Shown: one piece after another, positions 10,800 through 21,488 of the stretch | Position numbering within the stretch: position 1 is the first letter of the stretch | How the letters are laid out: the number at the start of each line of letters is the position of its first letter | Assembly (NCBI GenBank): GCA_003339415.1 | Contig: PDHQ01000342.1 | Coordinates: 1 to 33,782 of the forward strand | Direction: 5' to 3' | From: Ophiocordyceps camponoti-saundersi (nom. inval.) | Lineage: Eukaryota; Ascomycota; Sordariomycetes; Hypocreales; Ophiocordycipitaceae | DNA: 33,782 nt | Made by a program: the position numbers and the translations under genes | Notes under the pieces: generated by a model | Database searches by the model: none | The model's input: only the letters and a program-made list of their open reading frames with translations | What the model was told of the DNA's origin: nothing

Positions 10800-13700
10800 G
10801 GCTCCTAACTTAATAATACTTATAATAGCTATAAGCTACGTAATAAACTCCGTAACTTATAATTAGCCTTATAATAATCTTAAGCGGAGTCTATATTTAT
10901 AAACCTTACGCTATCGGAGTAATCGTAGATAACTATTCTTAATACCTAGTCCTTATAAAAATTATAACTTTATTATAGAATATATAGAAGATTAACCGCT
11001 TTATTTAGCTTACTTTATTTAGTAAGGAAAGTTACGATATTATCGCTATATAAGAATTCTAGCTTAATATATACGATCGCCCTCCGCTTCTAAGATACGC
11101 CCCTTACTACCTTATTTAAGGCGAAGGTAAAGCTCTCCTTTATATATATAAATAATACGAAATCTATAACTAAAACCTTATAATAAGGCCTAACCTTACT
11201 AAAGTATTTTTTTATAATAGACTTTAAGTATTTATAATCTACTCCCTATTACTTAGAATATATACCGGACCTCTCTTATACTTATTACCCCCTCCTCCCT
11301 CCTTATACTCCGCCTCTAACTCCGCTCCGCTAGTTATCCTCGGCGACTTTAACGCCTATTATCCCTCTTAGGACCTCTACGATCGCACCTCCCCTTACTC
11401 CGCGGAGCTTCTCTCCGCTTTCTACTAACTCCGCCTCGAACTCCTTACCCCTCCCTATAAGATTACCTAGGAGATATATAAGCGGAGAACTAGTACTATT
11501 AACTTAATTTAAAATATACCCGACTACTTCCTTATATACCTTAGCTTAGACCTTAATCTTCTTAGTTTTAACTATATCTTTTAATTTGCGTTTTTTATAA
11601 CCTCTCCCCTTCTAGATTTTATACCGATATTACGCTAAAAATACTTTAATTCTAATATCCTATAAGTAGAAGTAAAAAACCGACTTTTACTTTCTATTAT
11701 TTAAGTAAAGTTTATAGCGGATATCGAGGAGTTAGTAATATAGCTATATAAGTAATTAAATATTATAGCTAGCTTAATAGTTTTAAAATTACTTTAGCGA
11801 TATAGTCTTTACTTATACTTATAGTAAACCTTAAAAGTTATTTTTATAATTTTAGATACGAAGTATACTAGGCGGTATTAGCGGGCGTAGCTAAACTCTA
11901 ATCGCTAGTAAGCGTATTAAAACGCTATAATATAGTAGAAATCGTCTATTAGGAAAGCGAAGAGGGATAACTAAAAATAATTTCTCGCCTCCGTAAGCGG
12001 TAACCTTAGTATTATATAGTTTATAGCTTAGTAAGTAAGACTCCGTAGCTAGGCTCCTCCGGAGCCTATATATACTCCTCCTTTTTAATAAGATACGAAC
12101 TCCGCCTTTTAATTATCTTTCTCCGAAAAGTTAGAGCTCTTAGCTTATAAGTTCTTTCCCTATCCCCCGGAAAATACCCCGCACCTCCTTATCTCTAACC
12201 CTTTCCCCCTAATAAATATTCCCTCCTAAGTTACCGAAAATAAGGTCCGCTTTGCCCTCTTTAGTATTATATCGTAGAAATCCGCTAAGCTTAATAATAT
12301 CCCTATTAGCTTCCTAAAAAGTTACGGTTAACCCCTTATAGTAATCTTAATAAAGCTTTTTTAGGGATATATTACTTACGAATATTTCCCCTTTTAATAT
12401 CGGACCTCTAATATTACGGTTTTTTAGAAAGCGGGTAAAAGCCTAGAGGTTTATCGGACTCTAGGTAGCTACTATCCTATCTCCCTCCTTAATATTATAA
12501 ATAAGATTTTTAAAACTATAATTATAAAGAAGATATCTTATATAATAGAGTTTACGGGAGTTTTACCGTAAGGTTAGATAGGTAACTATTTTAACCGGTT
12601 TACCGATAGCGCCTTACTCCTCCTAACGAAGTCTATCCGCACCGCTTAAAGCTTCTAAAGCTCCGCTTCCCTCCTAATATTAAATATAATAGGCGCTTTT
12701 AACTATATCTTATACTCTAAGCTAATAAAAATCTTCGACTTTCTTAGCTTCCCTAGATAGATTATAGCTTTCCTCCGCTCTTACCTCTCCGACCGTACCT
12801 CCCGCTTAAAAGTTAATAGTAAATTATCGGACTTTTTCCCTATCTTTACCGGAGTCCCTTAGGGCTCCCCGCTCTCTCCGGTGCTATTTATCTTATATAT
12901 CTTATCTTTTTATAAACGCTTAAAATAAGTAACTAGTATACTTACTATAAGATTTACGGATAATATTAATATCCTTAGTACCGGGCGCACCTCCGCTTAA
13001 GTCCGCTACTAGCTTAAATAGGCCTAAGGTATTTACTAAGATTAGGTAGCGGAGTATAAAATAACTTTCTAGCTATTTAAAAGTAAGCTCCTTTACTTTA
13101 CGAAAGCCCGCTCTACTAATATAACTCCGCTAGTCCTTAATAGGATTACTATTTAACTTATATAGGAGGTATATATACTCGGGGTTTAAATTTACCGTAA
13201 GCTTTAGTAGAAACCTTACCTTCGCCGTTTTATAAAAAAGCTCGATTACTAATAGCTAACCTTAATTAGATTTATATTATTTACTTAAGGCTTCTTACTC
13301 CTCTAAGCGAGGGAAATTTATATTAAAGTTATTAGGTCCGCTATCGCCTTTAGCGCTATAATCTACTCCGCTTTAACCTTACTAGGCGGTAAACCTAAAA
13401 GCCTTATCTTTTAATAGCTAGCTATAACTTAGTTTAAATACCTCTATATTATCTTTAGGGTATACTAAGCTACCTTTTCTTATTATATTAAGTCCGAGTC
13501 CTTTATCTCCCTTATTAATATTTACTTATCTTACCGCGCTACCCGCGGCTACTAACTCCTCTATATTAAAAAACCCGCAGCTTATATCCGCTTCGCCTTA
13601 GAGAGAATCTCCGTATACCTCCGCCGATAACGTAAAGGTTAGCCCCGCCTTACTTATATCCCCCTTAAATCCCTCCGATTTTCCTTTACTACTTAAGCGC

Positions 13701-14270
13701 GGACTTTAGATATCTCCTCCTAGTCTTTTAAGACTTTAAAAGCCCGCCTTTACGAAGAGTAGCAGCTCCGCTAAAACTCTAAGGAAGGAAGGCTCCGAAA
13801 GTATAGCTAGTTTTCCGGATACCTTACTAATAAACCGCCCTAATTAAAACTTAGTAATATTTTATAAATTTATTAAGGTTTTCCGAAATTCCTTAGTAGC
13901 GCCCTAACTTAGCTTCGTAGTAGTAAAATCGGCCTTAATAAGTTTCTTTATACTTATAATATTCTTATAATTTTAACCCCTTATTACTTTTATAATAGTA
14001 GGGAAAATAAGATAGCAGCCTACCTCGCCTTATAGTATAAGCTTACTATTTATAAAAAAACGCTTTTACTTATACTTCCTATAAGTTTAATTTAAAACCG
14101 CGGGGATTTTAATAAAGCCCTTAGTTATAAGGCTATTATAAGCCTTCTCGCCCTATAGTTTATCTACTTATAACGCCTCCGCTAGTTTAACCTCTTTTTA
14201 TTACTTTATAATACTTAAGTATATTAAAATACTTAAGCGTAAGGTTTAAGCGCGGGGGATAGTTTTTAGT
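10800..14270 (+). pseudogene. LINE ORF2: endonuclease and reverse transcriptase (RIP-degraded)
   Basis: All landmarks lie in one frame (codon start mod 3 = 2), so there is no net frameshift. Endonuclease: DIIAI followed by stop-E-F-stop stands for the QEPW motif (11036-11062). LGDFNAYYP at 11339-11365 is the LGDFNAHHP motif with His read as Tyr. RT: the YYPISLLN block is at 12470-12493. GVP-stop-GSPLSPVLF at 12851-12889 is the PQGSPLSP motif with CAG turned to TAG. FTDN at 12953-12964 marks the [FY]xDD active site, with the second Asp read as Asn. The thumb and C-terminal part, typical of fungal Tad-type LINEs, runs to about 14000. I did not find a convincing RNase H. Start and end are approximate. 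Confidence 0.88.
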
Positions 14271-14281
14271 ATTTTTATTAT

Positions 14282-15640
14282 ATAACTATTATTATCTATT
14301 TACCCCGTACCCCGTACCCCGCTCTTACCTCCGCCCCCCGCTCCGCTTAGCCTTACTTAGCCCGCTTAGCCCTCTTACCTTTTTTCCTACCTTACCCTCC
14401 GCCTTATCCTCTACGCTTAATAGTGCCTCTAACGCCTATAAGCTTATCCTCTAAGCTACTATTATTACTCTTCGCTACGCGCTTCGACGCCGCCGACGTA
14501 GACTCCGTAAGAGTAGGCTTTAGTACTCGAATAAGGTCTAGTTTAGGCTCCGGCTCCGTTACTCCCCCGCCCTCCTTCTCCGTATTACCTCCTATTACCT
14601 CCGCTTTGCTTACCTCCTCCTCCGCTCCGCCCGCCCCCTTAACTCTATCTACCCCTTTTTTATTACCTTTAACTATTACTTAATCCGACCTACTCCCTAA
14701 TATTAATATAATAATAATTAGCGTTTAGGCCGCCGCCCTATCCTCCTCCGCTTCTAATTTCTTTTTTAGCTCCGGCTCCCGCTCCGCTTTTAGGCGATTT
14801 AAGTTAAGAGTATACTAAAGCTTAAAAATATTCTTTAAAATATATCTAAACCGGTTAACTTTAATATAATTTATTACCGTTTAATTAAAGTTACTCTAAA
14901 CTTAGTTAATATTATACGCTATATTATATATAAAAGATTAAAAGTTTTATACCTTCGCTATAAACTTTATTATTATCGCCGTAATTATTATCGACTAAGC
15001 TAGCGCCTTTGCTACCGCGCCCTCCGCTACCGCCTCCGCTTCCTCCTCCGCGTCTACTACTACCGCTTACTCCGCTTACGGTTTAATTACTATATCTATT
15101 ACCGCCGCCGTTATCGTCGTCGCTCTGCCCCCCTCTCCGCCTCCCGCTCCGCCTATACCGATAGTTATTTACTTACTTAATATTCTAAAGTAAGCTAGTA
15201 CCGGTATATAAGATTCTTAGGAAGGAGTATTAGTAATTATTACGGCGGGAGTAATATTAAGGGCGGCCGCTAAAGCGGCTAACCCCGCTAGGGCGCTTAC
15301 CTATACCGTTATTATTATCGTATTAGGTCGGAGCTCCGACGCTTTATTCCGCCTCTACGTATCGCGTAAGTTAACTTAAATTCTCTCCTATTACTTATTA
15401 TTAGCTATATCCGAAACTCCGCTCTATTTCGCCCCGCCCCGCCCCGTACTTACCGGTAAGCTACTTAGCTATCCTCCTCTACTAATATACCGCGCCGCTT
15501 TTATTATAATAGTATATAACTTCTCCGAATATATCTATAACTTAGTTAGTATTCCGAGCTCCGACTCCGGCCTAACTTTTAATATTACTTACCTCCCGAT
15601 ACTTATACTAAGCCTTAGTATAGTTATAATAATTAGCTAA
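14282..15640 (+). pseudogene. Third degenerate reading frame 3' of LINE ORF2, unrecognised
   Basis: Codons in the same register as ORF2 run from 14282 to a TAA at 15638 with roughly 17-20 stops in about 450 codons, nearly all TAA/TAG of RIP type. The stretch 14423-14681 is entirely open. The inferred product starts Pro/Ser/Ala-rich (to about 14790), has a basic Leu-rich part with possible helices (about 14790-14980), then Ala/Ser/Thr-rich and Pro-rich stretches (15000-15160), and ends in a more ordinary mixed part (15230-15640). I recognise no family. It may be a real ORF3 of this LINE, a captured host sequence, or a chance frame favoured by the C/T-rich strand. Confidence 0.4.
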
Positions 15641-16376
15641 TCGTAAGCCTATATATTTTATTAGCTTTATATATAGCTAGCGCTATATAACGTTACTTAC
15701 CTTATTATTTTTAGTATAAAACCTTATAATTAGCTAATCGGGCTATATACGTAATATAAAGGAGGTTACGGGGCTCGCTACGGATAATCTTAAGTATATT
15801 TATCGCTATTACTTTATTAATATAGCTATATAACCTCTTTACCTTCCCTCCGTTATAAAAGTTAAAAGGAAGGGTCGAGGGAGGGGGTTAGAAACGTACC
15901 TTTTTCTAAAAATAATAAAAAAAAGAAAAAAAGGAAAGGAAAAGGGAGGTAGAAGAGAAAGAGATATAGCCCCCCCCCTTCTAATTACTAATATATAATA
16001 AAGCGGCTACCCCGCCACTTTGCCTTACCCCCCCTTAGACTTTCCTTCCTCCGCCTTACCCCGCACCGCCTCGCCTCGTACCGCCCCGCACCGCCCCGCA
16101 CCGCCCCGCTCCTTCCGCCCCGTACCTTGCGGACTTTCCTTTCTCCGCCCTCCCCTCCTTACCCCACTTTCTTATATTATCCGAAACTACCCCCGGGTAG
16201 TAGGCTCGTTATATTATACCGCCGCTAACTACCGCTATACCTTTATATAAGCGTATAGTAAGCTTTTCCTTTATAGTTAGGGGGTTTTGCCCCACTTTAG
16301 GGGATTTTTCCTACTTAATATATTATAGAAGCTTTAGATACTATAAAGGCCCCTAATATATAAATAATAATAATAA
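15641..16376 (+). other. LINE 3' untranslated region with TAA tail
   Basis: A purine-rich patch lies at 15860-15965 and a C-rich patch at 15970-16160, followed by an AT-rich end closing in (TAA)n. The open frame that starts GTG-like at 16020 is produced by the C-rich patch and is not a credible gene. Confidence 0.6.
16065..16112. repeat. GC-rich decamer minisatellite
   Basis: Three near-exact copies of the 10-bp unit ACCGCCCCGC, with degenerate flanking copies (CGCCTCGCCTCGT), inside the LINE 3' region. Notable for retaining CpA (GCACC) in a region otherwise almost free of it. Confidence 0.75.
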
Positions 16377-16391
16377 TAATATATATTCCTT
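16377..16391. repeat. Target-site duplication (right) of the LINE
   Basis: Matches 9234-9248 over 15 bases, directly after the (TAA)n tail. Confidence 0.8.
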
Positions 16392-17450
16392 TATAAAGTT
16401 AAATCTAAAGCTCTTATTAAAAGTTAAGAATATTAATTTTATAAAGGATTAAGAATCTTTATCTTAATAAAACTCTAATAGGAAAATACTTAATAACTTA
16501 AGCGCTAGCTTTAAACTTACTAAGGTAAAACTTACTATTAATTTTACTAATAATATATAAAGTAAAAATAGCTTAACTATAAGTTAAGGCTAATCTAATA
16601 TTATTTAAGCTTTAAATTATTATTAGATTATAGTTAATATTATTAAACTTATTAAGTAAGTTTTTTCTAATAAGGGATTTATTTACTCTAATATTAATAT
16701 ATATTTTTATAATATTAGAAGGTCCGTTTTTACTAAATACTAAAATCTTTTTATAGGAGAAATAGGAAACTTATTCTAAAGGGAAATTAGTTATCTATAA
16801 AATAGCTTCGATAATAGGAAAGCTTTTAAGAAAGAGGTTTCTAATAATATTAAGAGGTTCTATCTTATATTTTTTAGGATTTAAAATAAGATAATATAAG
16901 TTATTAGCTAATTATTTATTTTTAAATATTTTAGAGAAATTATCTTCGCCTTCTAAAAGCTATTTTATAATATTAAGCATAATATTATATATTTCTAAAA
17001 AAATAGTAAAAACTCTATCTATATTAAGGTCTTAATTTATAAGTTTATAAGTAAGGTTAATAAGAATAGGATTACTTTTTAAGCTTTCTTTATTTTTCTT
17101 AAGGAAAGGCTACTTTATCTTTATTTTAAACTTAATATTTTTATTAAAAGGTTTCTAGGTATTATCTATTAGTTTTATAAAGGAGTTATTTAGTTTACGT
17201 TCTAATTAGTAGTTTAGATTTCGCGGGGATTTCTCCTTAGGATTATTTACCTTATATTCTTATTAAGGTAACTTACCTAAAGCTATATATTAAGTAGCGT
17301 TATTTTAGAGAATACCTTAAGTTCCCCTAGTTAGCTTAGTTTAGAGGTTCGGAATAAGTTATTTATATTTATATACTTAGTTATCTAAGGTATCTTCGCT
17401 AATTAACTATCGGAAAGTTTCTTAAAAAAGGATATTAAGTTAAGAAAAGA
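16392..17450 (-). pseudogene. gag: Element A gag-like ORF (RIP-degraded)
   Basis: The minus strand from about 17450 to 16400 forms one frame with unusually few stops: about six in 170 codons across 16,560-17,160, where roughly 10% is expected by chance. The stops are TAA/TAG. The inferred protein is rich in Lys, Asn, Ile and Leu. It lies next to the 5' LTR side of element A and in a different register from pol once the LINE is removed, as expected for gag followed by a separate or frameshifted pol. No zinc knuckle was seen before the LINE junction. The N-terminus could lie further up, toward 18.7 kb. Confidence 0.6.
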
Positions 17451-18842
17451 TAATTATTAATATAGATTATTTAAGATAAAAAGCTACCTAAGCTATTCTT
17501 TTTATTTTTAATACCTATAATCGGAAATCTTTTCTAATAAGTATATTCTAAAATATAAAGCTTTATTTTTATATAATAAAAGTAGTAATATTAAGTTAGA
17601 TAGTAAACCTTTTTTATAAAGCTTTTACCTATCCTTAAATTCTAAGATTAGGAAAAGTAAGTTCTAGTCTAATTTATAAATTTAAATTTTTAAAATATTA
17701 TTTTATAATATAACTTTTAAGAAAAGAGAGAATAAGTTATATAAGTTTATCTATATAATCCTTACTTTAGGCTATAACTTATTCTAAAGCGTTTATAAAT
17801 CGGTTAATATTTTAGTATATAATAGTTCGATTAGTTTTCTTAATTTAATTAAAGGTAATATTAAAAGTACTAGCTAGTTTAAATTATCTAATATTTTTAG
17901 CTTATAGCTAAACTTATTATCTAGATAATTTTTCTAAGTTTAATTAATTATATAATTATAAATTATTATCTAGCTTTAAATCTAAGTTTTAAGGATAAAT
18001 ATAATAAAAATAGAGAATTTTATTAATTATTTATACTATCTTTTCCTTTTCTAAGGAAAGTAGTTTAGGTTTCTTTAAATTAAACGATAATATAAGAGGA
18101 TCCGGAAAATACTACTTCCTTAAAATATTCTTCTTTAAGGTAAATAGTTCCCTTTTTAGAGAGGATTCTTATAGCGTAGAGGTTTTCTTACCTTTATCTA
18201 ATAAAGAGAACTTAGCCTTTTCTTTCCCTTTATCTTAAGAGAGGAGCTTAGTATTCTTATTATTTTCCTCTTATAAGGCGGGTTACTTACTTTTATTTTT
18301 AGTATTACTTATAGTTTAAAAGTATTCTTAAATAGAGGGTAGCTAGTTTTCTAAGGGAATTCCGGGTAAGTAAGGGATACTATTTAATATATATTTTAGT
18401 TAATTTACTTATTTAAATAATTAATTACGGTTTATAACCGTATTTAAATTAGTTAGGAAATGATTAATTATAATAGGTAACTTAGTTTTTTAGGGATTAT
18501 CTTAACGTAGTAACTAGTAAGTATTTTCTAACTAGCTTTATTTCTTTATATTATAAAGAAGGGAATTTACTTTTAAAAGGGTAAGGTTTTTTTACTTTTT
18601 TATAAATATTAAAAATATAAGCTTCTTTTTTCCTAGCTATAATTTCTTTTTTAATTACCTTAAGAAGTTTAGGGGTAAAGAAATAATATATAGCTAAGGT
18701 AATATAATAAATATAGTAAAGCTTTCTTTTAAGCTAAAAATCTATATTTATAAAATCTTATTAGTAAAAATATTTAAAGTTTAACTTATTACCTTAATAG
18801 CTAAAGATTTATAAGTTAGTATAATAATAAATTATTACTAGT
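17451..18842 (-). other. Element A 5' internal region (leader and possible gag N-terminus)
   Basis: Coding evidence on the minus strand weakens above 17450. The plus strand shows long runs in one frame around 18061-18690, but with the stop density expected by chance. Directly inside the LTR, the minus strand reads two bases, then TAGTAATAATTTATT (18840 down), a candidate primer-binding site. Confidence 0.45.
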
Positions 18843-19434
18843 TATTATACGCTTATATATATAACTTTCTAATAAGCGTATATACTAAGCTAGCTACTAA
18901 ATATAATATATAAAAGAGGGAGATAAGCTAGCTACTAGTTATAAGATTATAAAATAGCTACTATAAAAGGTATAAATATAAGTAAAAGTCTTTTAAAAAT
19001 TAAAATAATAACTATAAAAGAATTTAAATTTTTACTTAAAGGAATATTAAGCTAATTTATAGCTAGAAGCTTAAGGAAGATTTCTTAGTATAATCTTAAA
19101 AATATTTACCTAAGGGGATTTTACGGTAATTTCTATATATATTAGTAAAATAGAGATTTCCTAGTACGCGGTAATTTCTTAGTATATAGGGATTTCTTAG
19201 TAAAATCCGGAGATTTCTAAAAGTATATTTTAATATTAGATCTAGTAGGAAATCTCGGTAAAATCCTAAGAGTTATTATAGAGAAATCCTAAGAGGAAAT
19301 CCTAGTAGTTTCCTAAGCGTAAAGGTGATAAAGTTTCTAGGGAAAATCCGAGTAAAATCCTAAGGGGGAAATCCTAGTAAAATATTATAAGAGGTTAGGC
19401 GATTTATAAGAGTATTATTATATGTCCCGTATTA
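18843..19434 (-). repeat. Element A LTR at the right (5' LTR of the minus-strand element)
   Basis: 592 bp, the same length as 2141-2732. It keeps more G/C than its partner in the second half (ACGCGG near 19165, TCTCGG near 19250). The segment 19120-19385 contains repeated AGGAAATCCT / AGGATTTCCT-like palindromic cores followed by AGTAAAAT. The LTR ends GTATTA, followed by ATAAG (19435-19439). Confidence 0.93.
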
Positions 19435-19439
19435 ATAAG
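19435..19439. repeat. Target-site duplication (right) of element A
   Basis: ATAAG, identical to 2136-2140. Element B resumes with CGCGGGC at 19440. Confidence 0.9.
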
Positions 19440-19560
19440 CGCGGGCTATATATAAACTATAACTTTAAGTATATATATTATATATATTTTAAAACCTCTT
19501 AAGTTATTTTATATTAATAAAGTTAGCTTTTTATAAATATTAAGGAGTATAGGACTTTTA
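19440..19560 (+). repeat. Element B left LTR, second part (offset 129-249)
   Basis: It aligns with 26105-26225. With 2013-2140 it sums to 249 bp, equal to the right LTR. Offset 190-201 (19501-19512, AAGTTATTTTAT) is complementary to 19563-19574 just past the LTR end. Confidence 0.92.
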
Positions 19561-21480
19561 TAATAAAATAACTTTAACTATAAATAACCCTAATACTTAA
19601 TAAGCTATTATCGCTTAGCTTTTAGAGTAGTAAGCTATTATTATAGAGCTTTAAAGCCTTATACGCTAATAGTACTAATTTATATAGCTTCTTAAGTAAT
19701 AATAGTTATAACCCCGCTATAAGCTATTACTTTTTAGCTTACTATTTAATAGTAATAAAAACCTTTTTCTAATATAACGCTCCCTTATATTTTATAAGCT
19801 ATAAGCGGACTAGGCTTTTATTAATACCGCTTATAACTAATTAGTATTTCTATATTAATATTTATTTTTTATAATTTAAGCTAAGGTAGCTTTATTTTTT
19901 AAGTAAAGTACTAAATATAAATATAACCCTAACTATTTTTTAAGTTACTTTAATATTATATTTACTAACTTATATTAGCGTTAGATAGCTATAATAAAGC
20001 TTAAATACTTTATATAAAGCGTTTTTAAGTTTTTCTTTAATTTCCTTATCCGCCTTAAAGCTAAGCTTACTTTAGTAAAGAATATTAAATAAGCTAATAA
20101 GATTAAAGTTATATACTTTTATTATACCTTTACCTTAGCCTTTTAATAATATTATATAAAGTATAATATTTCCTTAACTAAGTATATTATTAATATTATT
20201 AGAATCCGCGTTATTATTATAAATATTAAGTTATTCCGCCTTAAAAATAAAGGCCGGATATTTTTATTTTCCGCTCTTAAGCTATCTTAAGATACCTTAA
20301 TAACTAATATATATTAGACTAATACTTAGCTACGCTTTAGTAAATATAATAATCCCCCCTCTTAAGGCTAGAATAGCTATAGCGGTAAGATTTATTATTA
20401 AATAACTTAAGCTAATAATAATAAGATTATAAGGCGGCGCGCTAAGAGCTATTACCTTTACTATAATAATATTAGCTATTTCTTATATAAGTATAAGCTT
20501 AATCCTCCCTTATTAGCCTTTTCGGTCTATTTTATAAATATTATAAAAAAGGAAAAGAACCCCGCCTTAAATTAGGGAAATAAATCCCCCTTATACTAAG
20601 TCTCTTATAAAAGGAGGACTCTTACGGTAATATTACTTATAGAATATTAAATAATTATTTTATAAATATTAGTTAAAATATAAACTCGCCTCCTTTTTTT
20701 TTATATTTATAAATTCTATTTTTTTTATTATTATATAAGCGGATAGTAGCTATAATTATTACGCCGCTATAAGCGAATCTTTTATATAGCGTTACTAGTA
20801 TAAGCGAATTCCCCTTTTTTACTTATAAGTAATTTATATTATTATATTATTACGCCGCTAATAACGTATATACTTTAAGCTATATTTATTTATTCGCTAC
20901 CTTATCTATTTTATAGCTAATATTAATAGCTAATAGTTACTTATAATAATATATATAATCTTAAGCCTTACTTAAGACTTAATTCTTAGCTTACTTTAAA
21001 TAGTATATAATAATATCTTATTATATTTTAATAAGTAGGAAGTTATAGTTTACTTTACTAGCAGATTAGTTATCTTATACTCCGAATCTTAGTAAGTTAC
21101 TTACCTTATTATAGCTATCCTTAGCTTTATTTTCGCGGCCCTTATCCGCTATAAATTTTAATAATATATTAGTTACTAATTCCTTACTATTAGCTTATAA
21201 GATATCTCTTATATTTTATATATTATAACTTTTACCTTAATTATAAGCCCTTTTTTATTTTTTAAAATATTAAATTTTACTAACTTTTTTAATAAAGAGA
21301 AAGTAAATATATTACCCCCTTACTACGGTAATTATAATTATTATATCTAATTTTACTAAAAACCTAATAATTCCTTACCCCCTTTACCTTAAAGCTTACT
21401 TTATAATATACTTTACGAGTATCTCTTTAAGGTTTAGAAATAGATTATTAACTTAATAAATAAAAGATAGATCTACGTTA
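19561..21480 (+). pseudogene. Element B gag / protease region, heavily degraded
   Basis: By position between the 5' LTR and RT this should encode gag and protease. Candidate primer site ATAAAATAACTT is at 19563-19574. Purine-rich and GC-retaining patches occur at 20340-20460 and 20210-20280. No zinc knuckle or protease motif could be read with confidence. Confidence 0.5.
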
Positions 21481-21488
21481 GCTTATTA

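Larger units (their letters stand above)
9249..16376 (+). mobile_element. Tad1/I-like LINE (non-LTR retrotransposon), full length but RIP-degraded
   Basis: 7,128 bp between 15-bp target-site duplications, ending in (TAA)n (16361-16380). Sequence order is ORF1 with three CCHC knuckles, ORF2 with apurinic-type endonuclease, RT and a Cys/His-rich-type C-terminus, then 2.1 kb of C/T-rich 3' sequence. Size and gene order match the Tad1 group of fungal LINEs. Its GC content is much higher than the surrounding AT-rich elements, with sharp steps at about 9270 and 16270, although CpA/TpG is still almost absent. It is the youngest layer of the B-A-LINE stack. Confidence 0.92.
2141..19434 (-). mobile_element. 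Element A: large Ty3/gypsy LTR retrotransposon, split by a LINE
   Basis: Two 592-bp LTRs (2141-2732 and 18843-19434) bound a 17,294-bp unit inserted in the left LTR of element B, with TSD ATAAG. Without the LINE it is about 10.1 kb. Coding runs on the minus strand: a gag-like frame at 16.4-17.5 kb, then RT, RNase H and integrase at 8.7-5.85 kb, then about 3 kb of mostly unassigned sequence before the 3' LTR. Just inside the 5' LTR (read on minus) two bases are followed by TAGTAATAA, consistent with a primer site that once began TGG. The pol resembles fungal gypsy elements with a YKNSP block in the RT. Confidence 0.92.

Noticed and set aside
14423..14683. Open frame of 86 codons taken as a small independent gene
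   Set aside because: It begins at a GTG, lies in the C/T-rich 3' part of the LINE, and is the least interrupted part of a longer degenerate frame (14282-15640). No independent signals support a separate gene.
16020..16250. Open frame of 76 codons as a gene
   Set aside because: It is created by a C-rich minisatellite. The product is low-complexity Pro/Arg/Ser, within the LINE 3' untranslated region.
18061..18690. Plus-strand coding region in element A
   Set aside because: I could follow a frame by reading stops as Gln/Trp, but its stop density (about 8%) is close to chance. The minus strand shows real gag- and pol-like frames.
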